Assembly: GCA_964507405.1 (NCBI GenBank)
Contig: CAZDPJ010000003.1
Location: 1-64,000, forward strand
Length of the DNA: 64,000 nucleotides
Direction of reading: 5' to 3'
Source of the DNA: UMGS75 sp964507405
Lineage (GTDB): Bacteria; Bacillota_I; Bacilli_A; ML615J-28; CAG-313
Shown: positions 27,347-35,552 of the stretch, piece after piece
Position numbering within the stretch: position 1 is the first letter of the stretch
How the letters are laid out: every line of letters begins with the position of its first letter
Program-made: the position numbers and the translations under genes
The notes under the pieces: model-generated
The model's input: only the letters and a program-made list of their open reading frames with translations
Databases searched by the model: none
Told to the model about the DNA's origin: nothing

Positions 27347-28656
27347 TGAAAAGAGGAACGGTTGCCATAGTAGGTCGTCCTAATGTTGGTAAATCGAGTG
27401 TATTCAATCGTCTTGCCGGCCAAAAACTAGCAATTACTGATGATGTAAGTGGGATTACACGAGATCGTCTTTATTCTAAATGTGAATGGTTAGATCAAGA
27501 ATTTGACTTAATTGATACTGGTGGAATAGAACTTTCGAATGTTCCATTTATGGAAGAAATTAGAGCTCAAGCCTCTCTTGCCATTGATGAATCTGATTTA
27601 ATTATTTTTGTTGTTGATGGTAGAGTTGGTATTACTAAAGAAGATGAGGATGTGATGAACATCCTTCATCGTTCATCTAAACCTGTTGTTGTTGCTGCGA
27701 ATAAAATAGATGATCTTAAATTCATGGATAATGTGTATGAATTTTATAACTTAGGAGTTAGTGAGGTATTTGCTATAAGTGCTCTTCATGGAATTGGCTT
27801 TGGTGATATGTTAGATTATATAGTTTCTATTTTGCCGGAAAAGAAATTAAAACGATATGATAATACTGTTGAGTTTTGTCTTATTGGTCAACCTAATGTT
27901 GGTAAAAGTTCTTTAACTAATGCAATTTTAGGAACTGAAAGAGTCATTGTAAGTAACATTCCTGGAACAACTCGTGATGCCATTGATACCCCATTTGTTA
28001 GAGATGGTCAAAATTATGTTGTTATTGATACAGCTGGTATTAGAAAACAAGGCAAAATTTATGAGAATGCTGAAAAATATAGCGTCTTAAGAGCGATGAA
28101 AGCGATTGAAAGATCTAGCATTGTTTTAGTTGTATTAGATGGAACTAAGTCTGTTGAAGAACAAGATAAACGGATTGCTGGATTACCTGTAGAACAAAAT
28201 AAAGCTGTGATTATTGTTGTAAATAAATGGGATGCAGTTGTTAAAGATGAAAAATCAATGAAAGAATATGAGGAAAAAATCCGTTCTCAATTTGTTTTTC
28301 TAAATTATGCCCCTATAGCCTTTGTTTCTGCTCTTAAAAATGAAAGAGTGCATTTACTCTTTGACCAGATAAAACAAGTATATGAAAACTATGGTAGACG
28401 AGTTTCAACTAATATATTAAACGATGTAATATTAGATGCTACTATTGCTAATCAAGCACCAATCTTTAATGGTGATAGATTAAGAATTATGTATGCTACG
28501 CAAGCTAGTTCATTCCCACCATCATTTGTCTTATTTGTTAATGATCCTAATTATCTTCATTTTTCTTATAAAAGATATTTAGAAAATAAGATTAGAGAAG
28601 CCTTTATTTTAGATGGTACTCCTATTCAATTTATCTTAAGAAAGAGAGAAGAATAA
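27346..28656 (+). CDS. der: Ribosome assembly GTPase Der (EngA)
   Basis: A 436-residue double-GTPase needed for 50S subunit maturation. G domain 1 has GRPNVGKSSVFNRL, DTGG and NKID; G domain 2 has GQPNVGKSSLTNA, DTAGI and NKWD. The C-terminal KH-like domain contains PPSFVLFVNDPNYLHFSYKRYLENKIREAF. ATG overlaps the cmk-S1 stop (TAATG), and its own stop overlaps gpsA in the same way. cmk-rpsA-der-gpsA is the conserved Firmicutes order. Confidence 0.98.
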   Translation: MKRGTVAIVGRPNVGKSSVFNRLAGQKLAITDDVSGITRDRLYSKCEWLDQEFDLIDTGGIELSNVPFMEEIRAQASLAIDESDLIIFVVDGRVGITKEDEDVMNILHRSSKPVVVAANKIDDLKFMDNVYEFYNLGVSEVFAISALHGIGFGDMLDYIVSILPEKKLKRYDNTVEFCLIGQPNVGKSSLTNAILGTERVIVSNIPGTTRDAIDTPFVRDGQNYVVIDTAGIRKQGKIYENAEKYSVLRAMKAIERSSIVLVVLDGTKSVEEQDKRIAGLPVEQNKAVIIVVNKWDAVVKDEKSMKEYEEKIRSQFVFLNYAPIAFVSALKNERVHLLFDQIKQVYENYGRRVSTNILNDVILDATIANQAPIFNGDRLRIMYATQASSFPPSFVLFVNDPNYLHFSYKRYLENKIREAFILDGTPIQFILRKREE

Positions 28657-29654
28657 TGAAAAAACTTACAATAATTGGAGCCGGAAGTTGGGGTTTAGCT
28701 CTTGCTAATATATTATGTGAAAATAAACATCAAGTATTAATGTATGATTACTCGGTCGATACTGTAAATGAAATTAATAATTTTCATACAAGTAAAAAAA
28801 TCCCTGGCGTTTTAATTGATAGTTCAATAAAAGCAACTACTAATATTAATGAAGCAATTTCTTTTTCTGAATATATTGTTTTATCAGTTCCAACTAAAGT
28901 AATGAGAAGTGTACTTACTTCAATTTCTGAAGTAATTGATTCTCCAAAACTATTTATTAATACTAGCAAAGGACTTGAACCAGATACATTTAAAAGAATA
29001 TCAGAAATTGTAAGTGAAATTATTCCATCAAATTTTTTACGAGGATTTGTTGCTTTAACTGGACCAAGTCATGCTGAGGAAGTTATTGTTAAAATGCCTA
29101 CGACGATTTGTTCTGTTAGTGATGATAAATCTTTAGCGAATGAAGTTCAACATATATTTAGTAATCATACTAATTTTAGAGTATATACTGGTAATGATTT
29201 GAAAGGTTCTGAACTTTGTGCCGCAATTAAGAATGTTTATGCCATTGCCTCAGGTATGTTAGAGGGGCTTGGATTTGGTGATAATGCAAGAGCAGGACTT
29301 ATCTCGAGAGCACTGGTTGAAATGCGAAGAATCGTTATCAAACTTGGTGCGAAAGAAGAAACTGTATTTGGCTTAACTGGAGTTGGTGATTTGATTGTCA
29401 CTACTACTTCCCATCACTCAAGAAATTTCCAAGCCGGTGTTAAACTAGCAAGTGGTAAAAGTTTAGAAGAAACAATTTCATCTATGGATATGGTTGTAGA
29501 AGGTGCTCGAACTGCACTTGCTGTAAGCGAACTTGTCGATGAATTACACATTGAAGCCCCAATAATAAAAGCGGTCTATAGTGTTATATATTTAAAAAAA
29601 CCAGTTAGTGATGCTGTTGCGGAACTAATGATGCGTTCATATAAAGAAGAATAG
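28656..29654 (+). CDS. gpsA: NAD(P)H-dependent glycerol-3-phosphate dehydrogenase
   Basis: A 332-residue enzyme reducing dihydroxyacetone phosphate to sn-glycerol-3-phosphate for phospholipid synthesis, feeding PlsY encoded nearby. The Rossmann motif TIIGAGSWGLALANIL is at residues 4-19. LTGPSHAEEV and catalytic KNVYAIASGMLEGLGFGDNARAGLISRAL are at about 136-220. The GVGDLIVTTTSHHSRNF loop follows. Its start overlaps the der stop. Confidence 0.97.
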   Translation: MKKLTIIGAGSWGLALANILCENKHQVLMYDYSVDTVNEINNFHTSKKIPGVLIDSSIKATTNINEAISFSEYIVLSVPTKVMRSVLTSISEVIDSPKLFINTSKGLEPDTFKRISEIVSEIIPSNFLRGFVALTGPSHAEEVIVKMPTTICSVSDDKSLANEVQHIFSNHTNFRVYTGNDLKGSELCAAIKNVYAIASGMLEGLGFGDNARAGLISRALVEMRRIVIKLGAKEETVFGLTGVGDLIVTTTSHHSRNFQAGVKLASGKSLEETISSMDMVVEGARTALAVSELVDELHIEAPIIKAVYSVIYLKKPVSDAVAELMMRSYKEE

Positions 29655-29676
29655 CAGGATTTTTTCCTGCTTTTTG
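29653..29676 (+). terminator. Rho-independent terminator after gpsA
   Basis: GCAGGA and TCCTGC form a 6-bp stem around five T, followed by five T. It begins inside the gpsA stop codon. Confidence 0.85.
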
Positions 29677-29720
29677 TCAATATTTATAAACTTTTGCATA
29701 TAATTAATTGAGGTGAAATA

Positions 29721-29960
29721 ATGAACATTAATAAAGTAATGGGTTTTATTTCGGAAAATAACATAAAACCCGAAGAATTATTTGAACTTGTTGAAAAGGT
29801 AAGAACAATGGATTTATCAGATGAAGCAAGTATTAGAAAAGTAATTAAAGATGTATCAAAACTTGCTAATAAACCAGTAGATAAAGCACAAGAAAATAAA
29901 ATTGTAAGGGAAATATTACAAAATGGAATAAGTGATAATTTATTTAATTATTTAAATTAA
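29721..29960 (+). CDS. spoVIF: Stage VI sporulation protein F
   Basis: A 79-residue protein. Residues 17-60 fit the SpoVIF family: IKPEELFELVEKVRTMDLSDE, ASIRKVIKDVSKLANKPVDK, ENKIVREILQNGI. In Bacillus, SpoVIF (YjcC) is a late mother-cell protein stabilising the coat assembly activity of GerE. CATATAAT about 20 bases upstream of the ATG could be a sporulation-sigma -10. AGGTGAA is the SD. It is an isolated gene between two terminators. Confidence 0.82.
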   Translation: MNINKVMGFISENNIKPEELFELVEKVRTMDLSDEASIRKVIKDVSKLANKPVDKAQENKIVREILQNGISDNLFNYLN

Positions 29961-29985
29961 AAGACTTTTAAAAGTCTTTTTCTTT
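29959..29985 (+). terminator. Rho-independent terminator after spoVIF
   Basis: AAAAGACTTT and AAAGTCTTTT form a 10-bp stem, followed by TCTTTATT. Confidence 0.75.
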
Positions 29986-29989
29986 ATTG

Positions 29990-30018
29990 TTGAAAATAAT
30001 CAGAAAATGTGGTATACT
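29990..30018 (+). promoter_or_regulatory. Promoter of proS
   Basis: TTGAAA, 17 bases ending in TGG, TATACT (extended -10), 32 bases before the proS start. Confidence 0.65.
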
Positions 30019-30050
30019 ATATAAAAATAAATAGAAAAGAGTATGATATT

Positions 30051-31757
30051 ATGAAAGCATCAAAAATGTTAATAGCAACACTTAAAGAAGCTCCAAATGA
30101 AGCACAAATATCTAGTCATATTTTATTAATTAGAGCTGGTATGATTAGAAAGCTTGTTGCTGGTGTATATAATTATTTACCAATTGGACTTAGAACATTA
30201 AATAAAATTGAAAATATTATTCGTGAAGAGATGGATGAAGCAGGTTCCCTAGAAATTCTTTCTTCAGCAATTCAACCGAAAGAACTATGGGTGGAATCTG
30301 GAAGATGGCAAAAATATGGTCCTGAATTAATTCGTTTTGTTGACCGCCATGAACGTGAATTTTGTCTTGGTCCTACTCATGAAGAAATCTTTACAGATTT
30401 AGTTAGAAATGAAATTAAGTCTCGTAAAAATCTGCCAATTAATATTTATCAAATTCAAACAAAATATCGTGATGAATTAAGACCTCGTTTCGGTTTAATG
30501 CGTGGGCGTGAATTTATTATGAAAGATGCTTATTCATTTGATCTTAATGAAGAAGGATTAGATGTTTCTTATAATAATATGTATAAAACATATGAACGTA
30601 TTTTTAATAGATTAGGTTTAACATATAAAGTTGTTCTTGCTGATACAGGCGCAATAGGTGGAAATGGTTCACATCAATTTATGGCTTTAAGTGATATTGG
30701 TGAAAGTGATATTGTTTATTGTGATTGTGGCTATGCTGCTGACGAAGAAAAAGCAACTTCAAAGGTTGATGAATATAAAGTTGATGAAGAAATGAAAGAA
30801 TTGACAAAAGTTCATACCCCACTTAAAAAGACAATTGAAGAAGTTAGTTCATTCTTAAATGTTACTTCTAAAGATGTTGTAAAGTCAATTGTTTATAAAG
30901 ATCTTGCTCATGATAGTTTAGTAATGGCTCTTGTTCGTGGAGATAGAGAAGTAAATGATATTAAATTGATAAATGCTTTAAACATTGCTGAACATGAATT
31001 AGTGCTTGCAAATTATGACGATATAAAAAATATGGGGTCAGTTGAAGGCTTTGTTGGTCCAGTTGGAACAAGTATTAAAGTATTAATTGATAATGAAGTC
31101 GCAATTATGAAAAATATCATTGTTGGTTCTAATACTTGTGATTATCATTTAATTAATGTTAATTATAAAAGAGACTTTGATGGAGAAGTTGTTGAACTTA
31201 GAAAAGTTTCAGTATCAGATAAATGTCCTGTTTGTGGTAACCCTTTAAAAATGGAAAAAGGCATTGAAATTGGTCAAATATTTAAACTTGGAACAAAATA
31301 TTCTAGTCCAATGAATTGTACTTATCAAAATGAATCAGGACAAAACGTACCTATGGTTATGGGATGCTATGGCATTGGCGTGACAAGAACAATGTCAAGT
31401 ATCATTGAACAAAATCATGATCAATTTGGTATTTGTTGGCCACTTAATGTTGCACCATATCATGTGGTAATTGTTCCTATTAATTATAATGATGAAACAA
31501 TGAAAAAAGTTTCTGACGAATTATATTCATCATTTAAAAATAATAAAGTAGAAGTTATTTTAGATGATCGTGATGAAAGACCTGGATTTAAATTCAAAGA
31601 TTGGGAGTTAATTGGTATTCCTTATATTATTACTGTTGGTAAAAAAGCTGGTGAAAATATTGTTGAATTTAAAGAAAGAAAAACAATGATTAAAGAAGAA
31701 AAAGATATAAATGAAGTTCTAAGTATCGTTAGTGATGCTGTTAGGAACATAAAGTAA
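30051..31757 (+). CDS. proS: Prolyl-tRNA synthetase, bacterial (ProS type 1)
   Basis: A 568-residue class II synthetase. GVYNYLPIGLRTLNKIENIIREEMDEAG (motif 1), YRDELRPRFGLMRGREFIMKDAYSFD (motif 2) and GCYGIGVTRTMSSIIEQ (motif 3) are clear. The insertion domain between motifs 2 and 3 (about residues 225-390), homologous to the YbaK editing domain, is present, so the enzyme probably clears Ala-tRNA-Pro. The C-terminal anticodon domain has VVIVPINY and DDRDERPGFKFKDWELIGIPY. ATG 30051 starts the family sequence MKASKML. It may be cotranscribed with the downstream CorC pair. Confidence 0.97.
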   Translation: MKASKMLIATLKEAPNEAQISSHILLIRAGMIRKLVAGVYNYLPIGLRTLNKIENIIREEMDEAGSLEILSSAIQPKELWVESGRWQKYGPELIRFVDRHEREFCLGPTHEEIFTDLVRNEIKSRKNLPINIYQIQTKYRDELRPRFGLMRGREFIMKDAYSFDLNEEGLDVSYNNMYKTYERIFNRLGLTYKVVLADTGAIGGNGSHQFMALSDIGESDIVYCDCGYAADEEKATSKVDEYKVDEEMKELTKVHTPLKKTIEEVSSFLNVTSKDVVKSIVYKDLAHDSLVMALVRGDREVNDIKLINALNIAEHELVLANYDDIKNMGSVEGFVGPVGTSIKVLIDNEVAIMKNIIVGSNTCDYHLINVNYKRDFDGEVVELRKVSVSDKCPVCGNPLKMEKGIEIGQIFKLGTKYSSPMNCTYQNESGQNVPMVMGCYGIGVTRTMSSIIEQNHDQFGICWPLNVAPYHVVIVPINYNDETMKKVSDELYSSFKNNKVEVILDDRDERPGFKFKDWELIGIPYIITVGKKAGENIVEFKERKTMIKEEKDINEVLSIVSDAVRNIK

Positions 31758-31774
31758 AAAGGAGTGAAGAATAA

Positions 31775-32833
31775 ATGGATCCGCTGGTCCCTCTGCAAAA
31801 TTTAATATTAACTAATACAACAAAGATTTATAGTTTTAGCATTTTAATCGTAGTATTACTTATTTTATCTGCTTTCTTTAGTGCTAGTGAAACTGCTCTT
31901 ACTTGTTGTAATCGCGTAAGAATGAAAGTAAAAGCTGAAAATGGAAGTAAATCAGCAAAACTTGTAATGAAACTTCTGAGTATGTACGATAAATCATTAA
32001 TTACTTTATTGATTGGCAATAATATTGTAAATGTCTCATCATCAGCTGTTGCTACTGTTATCTTTTTAATTGTTTTTAATAATAATAAAAATTTGGCATC
32101 GACTATATCAACAGTTGTAATGACTTTATTAGTTTTATTTTTTGGTGAAGTAATTCCTAAAAATATGGCAAAAGAAAAAGCTGATAAATTTGCATTATTT
32201 TGTTGTTACCCTTTATTTTTCTTTCATGTAATATTTTTCCCTGTCATGCTAATATTTCATGGTTTATTATTACTTGTTAAAAAAATATTTAAATTTGATG
32301 ATACTAAAAATACAATGACTGAAGATGAATTTCAAGGAATTGTTGAAACCGTTGAAGAAGAAGGCGGTATTGACGAAGAAGAAAGTGATATAATTCAGGC
32401 TGCTGTTGATTTTGGTGATATTACTGTTAAATCAGTATTAACTCCAATTGATTATGTCGTAGCAATTGATGTAAAAAAAATGTCTAAACGTGAATTAATT
32501 GAATATATTAAAAATGTTGAATATTCTCGTATTCCAGTTTATGATGGTTCGTTAGATAACATTGTTGGTATTTTACATGTTAGAAAATGTTTAAAAAATA
32601 TTATGAATACTAAAAGCTTTTCGATTAAATCAGCTATTTCAGAACCTTTCTTTGTTCTAGATAATTGTAAACTTGATGATATGATTGATATTTTTAAATT
32701 ACAAAAGAAACATTTAGCGATTGTTAAAGATGCAAATGAAAAGAATATTGGTATTGTATCAATGGAAGATGTTATCGAAGAGTTAGTTGGCGAACTTGAA
32801 GATGATGCTACTCCTCAAGGAGGTGCAAAATAA
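31775..32833 (+). CDS. CorC/HlyC-family membrane protein (DUF21-CBS), short form
   Basis: A 352-residue protein. Residues about 20-190 form the DUF21 (CNNM-type) membrane domain with FSASETALTCCNRVRMKVKAENG and LLVLFFGEVIPKNMAKEKA. Two CBS domains follow (VLTPIDYVVAIDV, YSRIPVYDGSLDNIVGILHVRKCL, IGIVSMEDVIEELVGEL). The usual C-terminal CorC/HlyC domain is absent, and the protein stops just after CBS2. The family is linked to magnesium or sodium efflux. SD AAAGGAG precedes the ATG. Its stop overlaps the start of its paralogue, so the two are probably translated as a pair and may form a heterodimer. Confidence 0.88.
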   Translation: MDPLVPLQNLILTNTTKIYSFSILIVVLLILSAFFSASETALTCCNRVRMKVKAENGSKSAKLVMKLLSMYDKSLITLLIGNNIVNVSSSAVATVIFLIVFNNNKNLASTISTVVMTLLVLFFGEVIPKNMAKEKADKFALFCCYPLFFFHVIFFPVMLIFHGLLLLVKKIFKFDDTKNTMTEDEFQGIVETVEEEGGIDEEESDIIQAAVDFGDITVKSVLTPIDYVVAIDVKKMSKRELIEYIKNVEYSRIPVYDGSLDNIVGILHVRKCLKNIMNTKSFSIKSAISEPFFVLDNCKLDDMIDIFKLQKKHLAIVKDANEKNIGIVSMEDVIEELVGELEDDATPQGGAK

Positions 32834-34092
32834 TGGAATTATATGAAATTTTTATGTTAATTGCGATTGGCGTTTTAATCATCTTTTCCGCATTTTTCTC
32901 TTCTTGTGAAATAGCTTATAATTCGGTTAGTAGAATTCGCTTAAAGAAAGATGCTGAAAATGGGAATAAACGCGCTTTATCGGCTATTAATATACTTGAT
33001 AATTATTCAACTTTACTATCTACTGTTCTTGTTGGTAATAACTTAGTTAATATTTTAATATCTTCACTTGGAACTTTGATTGCTGTTGAACATTTTGTTG
33101 AAGACTTAGGTCCTGTCTTATCAACAGTTGTACTTACGGCTGTATTACTTATTTTTGGTGAGATTCTTCCCAAAACAGTTGGTAATACTTTCTCTCATTC
33201 ATTATCTTTATTATATACAAAAATATATAATTTCTTTAAAGTATTATTTTATCCATTAAGTTTTATTATTAATAAGATTGTCGGAACCGTTCTTAAAAAT
33301 TATAAAACGGAAGATATATCTCCAACCGCAACTGATGAAGAATTAATCACAATTACGGAAGAACTTGAAGAAGAAGGAGTAATAGATGAGGATGATGCTT
33401 TATTAATTAAATCGGCAATTGATTTTTGTGATGTAACAGCTCATGAAATTATGATTCCGCGTGTTGATGTTTTCGCAATCGATATTGATGATTCAACTGA
33501 AGAAATATTAAATGATGAATTAATTTTTAAATATTCAAGAGTACCAGTTTATGAAGATACAATTGATAACATAATTGGCGTTTTAAACACAACTGATTTG
33601 ATGAAAAAGGTATTAGCTCATGATGAAATTAATATTAGAGAAATGCTAACACAACCTTATTATGTTCATAAAACTAAATCTATTTCGAATATTTTAACTG
33701 AACTTAAACATAATCATATGCATCTTGCTGTAATAATTGATGAATTTGGTGGTGTGATGGGAATTTTAACAATCGAAGATATTATTGAAGAATTAATTGG
33801 TGATGTATTTGATGAAATGGATGAAGTTGTACTAGATTATCAACAAATTAATGACCATACCTATACTGTTGATGGTGATATGAATATTTATGATTTCTTT
33901 GAACTTATTGACTATGATGATAAAGACTTCGAAGCAGACTATACAACAGTTGGTGGTTGGTGTACTGATATATTAGAGAAATTTCCTGAAGTTGGTGAGT
34001 CATTTAATTTTGATAATGTTTTAGTTACAATTCTAAGTGTTGATAAGATGCGTGTTGAATCTGTAAAAGTGGAAATAATAAAAGAAGAATAA
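32833..34092 (+). CDS. CorC/HlyC-family membrane protein (DUF21-CBS-CorC_HlyC), full-length
   Basis: A 419-residue paralogue of the preceding gene. DUF21 membrane domain (SSCEIAYNSVSRIRLKKDAENG, LLIFGEILPKTVGNTFS), CBS pair (MIPRVDVFAIDID, YSRVPVYEDTIDNIIGVLNTTDL, LAVIIDEFGGVMGILTIEDIIEELIGDVFDE), then the C-terminal domain (YTVDGDMNIYDFFELI, TVGGWCTDILEKFPEVGE). CNNM/CorC proteins act in divalent cation or sodium transport; the exact role here is not known. The ATG overlaps the upstream stop (TAATG). Confidence 0.92.
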   Translation: MELYEIFMLIAIGVLIIFSAFFSSCEIAYNSVSRIRLKKDAENGNKRALSAINILDNYSTLLSTVLVGNNLVNILISSLGTLIAVEHFVEDLGPVLSTVVLTAVLLIFGEILPKTVGNTFSHSLSLLYTKIYNFFKVLFYPLSFIINKIVGTVLKNYKTEDISPTATDEELITITEELEEEGVIDEDDALLIKSAIDFCDVTAHEIMIPRVDVFAIDIDDSTEEILNDELIFKYSRVPVYEDTIDNIIGVLNTTDLMKKVLAHDEINIREMLTQPYYVHKTKSISNILTELKHNHMHLAVIIDEFGGVMGILTIEDIIEELIGDVFDEMDEVVLDYQQINDHTYTVDGDMNIYDFFELIDYDDKDFEADYTTVGGWCTDILEKFPEVGESFNFDNVLVTILSVDKMRVESVKVEIIKEE

Positions 34093-34139
34093 AAAAAGGT
34101 AATAGATAACTGTTTATACAGCGTTCTATTACCTTTTTT
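34091..34139. terminator. Bidirectional terminator between the CorC gene and a - strand gene
   Basis: AAAAAAGGTAATAGA and TCTATTACCTTTTTT form a 15-bp stem. The right arm reaches the stop codon of the convergent - strand gene. Confidence 0.85.
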
Positions 34140-34656
34140 AATTATTATTTTCTTTTTTAAATAATGTAAAATCATTACAATTAATAACTCTTATTCCATA
34201 AACATTTGTTTTATAATCAACACTAATTATTTCACATTCATTAATATACATAACGGTTTCCTTTGTTTCGGGAACAAAAACAATAACTTTAGTACTTTCT
34301 TTTTCATCATACTTCATAAATGAAGATATACTTGATAAATATTTTTGATGAGGTTGTGCTTTACCAGGAGTAGGGCCTGCTCCATATTTTACTTCCCATG
34401 TAGTTTTGCTATTAATTTGAACTAAAGCATAGCTAGGTATAGAAATAGTTTTAATTATGTATTTATGGTTATTTATTATTAAATCATAATCATAGATTGA
34501 TGATGAACTTTTTTCAAAATGAAAATTACCATATTCTTTTTCAAGAAATTCTTTTAACAAATGTTCAAATGAATTTCTTTGTTTTATTGGTCCAAAAATA
34601 CTTATAAAAAATATTATTATAAATATAATAGCGATTATTATTAAAAAATAAATCAT
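34138..34656 (-). CDS. Uncharacterised membrane-anchored protein
   Basis: A 172-residue protein with one N-terminal transmembrane helix (YFLIIIAIIFIIIFFISIFG), so the rest is probably cytoplasmic. The pattern YDYDLIINNHKYIIKTIS, then TTWEVKYGAG, loosely recalls nuclease-fold (NERD-like) proteins with an acidic residue followed by IIK, but no complete catalytic motif was confirmed. ATG 34656 was chosen because GGAGG lies 8 bases upstream; the longer start overlaps that SD. It is a - strand exception on the left arm, with its own gap upstream. Family not recognised. Confidence 0.55.
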   Translation of the reverse strand: MIYFLIIIAIIFIIIFFISIFGPIKQRNSFEHLLKEFLEKEYGNFHFEKSSSSIYDYDLIINNHKYIIKTISIPSYALVQINSKTTWEVKYGAGPTPGKAQPHQKYLSSISSFMKYDEKESTKVIVFVPETKETVMYINECEIISVDYKTNVYGIRVINCNDFTLFKKENNN

Positions 34657-34760
34657 ATGTTTATCCTCCATTAATTATTTTAACTTAAGTTTATCTTTTT
34701 TGCAAGACATTTGTCCTTTTAATCATTTTTAATTTTCATAATATAATAGGGGTGATAAAA

Positions 34761-35117
34761 ATGATTTTAATTATTGGTTCAATGGATAAAAGGCTACAAC
34801 AATTTATTAAAAATAATAATTTTTCGGAAAAATTTCAAGTTATCAACAAAATGTGCAATATTAAAACAATAACTCAAAATGTAAAAGTAATTGTTCCTTT
34901 TCAAATTGTATTAAAAAATGGTATAGTATCAAATACAGCAGTACATTTAGAAGAATTAATTATTTCATTAAATGTAGATAAAATAATTTATACTAATATA
35001 TATAATAAGGAAGTAATGGACTATTTTACTAGAGTATATAATGTAAAAACTGAATATTTAGATTTAAATAAATTTAATAAGTTAAATTTATTTCCCTTGC
35101 AAAAAAATGATAAATAA
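34761..35117 (+). CDS. Uncharacterised small protein
   Basis: A 118-residue, Ile/Asn/Lys-rich soluble protein. MILIIGSMDKRLQQFIKNN begins like a nucleotide-binding beta-alpha unit, and VKVIVPFQIVLKNGIVSNTAV, then DKIIYTNIYNKEVMDYF follow. The layout faintly recalls the N-terminal domain of dipicolinate synthase subunit A, but this is a weak by-eye likeness, and the Rossmann domain of that enzyme is absent. ATG 34761 follows GGGGTGATAAAA. The promoter of the next gene lies in its last codons. Confidence 0.55.
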   Translation: MILIIGSMDKRLQQFIKNNNFSEKFQVINKMCNIKTITQNVKVIVPFQIVLKNGIVSNTAVHLEELIISLNVDKIIYTNIYNKEVMDYFTRVYNVKTEYLDLNKFNKLNLFPLQKNDK

Positions 35118-35125
35118 TGTATAAT
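35097..35125 (+). promoter_or_regulatory. Promoter of the 35166 gene and probably lepA
   Basis: TTGCAA, 17 bases, TATAAT, partly inside the end of the upstream gene. Confidence 0.65.
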
Positions 35126-35165
35126 ATATAATTGAGAATTGATGATATCTCAGAAAGGATAACAT

Positions 35166-35540
35166 ATGAATAATTTATTATCTATTTTAACTAATATTGA
35201 ATTTGGTATGAATGAGGCTTTAGGAATTATAATCCTAGTAATTGCAATTGGTTTAGTTATATCAGAAATTCGCTCTAAAAAAGCAGGGGATTTATTAACT
35301 AATATTATTATAAGTTTATTATTATTTGGGGTTAGTATTTATAATTTAGTAAGTATTGGTTTTAAAGCAAGTTCAATAATTATTACTATTTGTTATGTTA
35401 TTGTAATTATTCTTGCCATTATATACACGGTTCTTTTAATCCTTCATTCTTTAAAATATAAAAAAGAAAGTAGTGAACTAGAAGAAGATAAAGAAACAAA
35501 TGAAGAAATAATCGAAGACGATACTAATCAAGAAAAATAA
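35166..35540 (+). CDS. Small membrane protein with acidic tail
   Basis: A 124-residue protein with three hydrophobic helices (about residues 17-33, 43-64 and 69-95) and a highly acidic C-terminus (SSELEEDKETNEEIIEDD). I do not recognise the family. AGAAAGGATAACAT contains the SD. It lies 12 bases before lepA, so the two are probably cotranscribed from the TTGCAA/TATAAT promoter. Confidence 0.65.
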   Translation: MNNLLSILTNIEFGMNEALGIIILVIAIGLVISEIRSKKAGDLLTNIIISLLLFGVSIYNLVSIGFKASSIIITICYVIVIILAIIYTVLLILHSLKYKKESSELEEDKETNEEIIEDDTNQEK

Positions 35541-35552
35541 AAGGAGCATATT

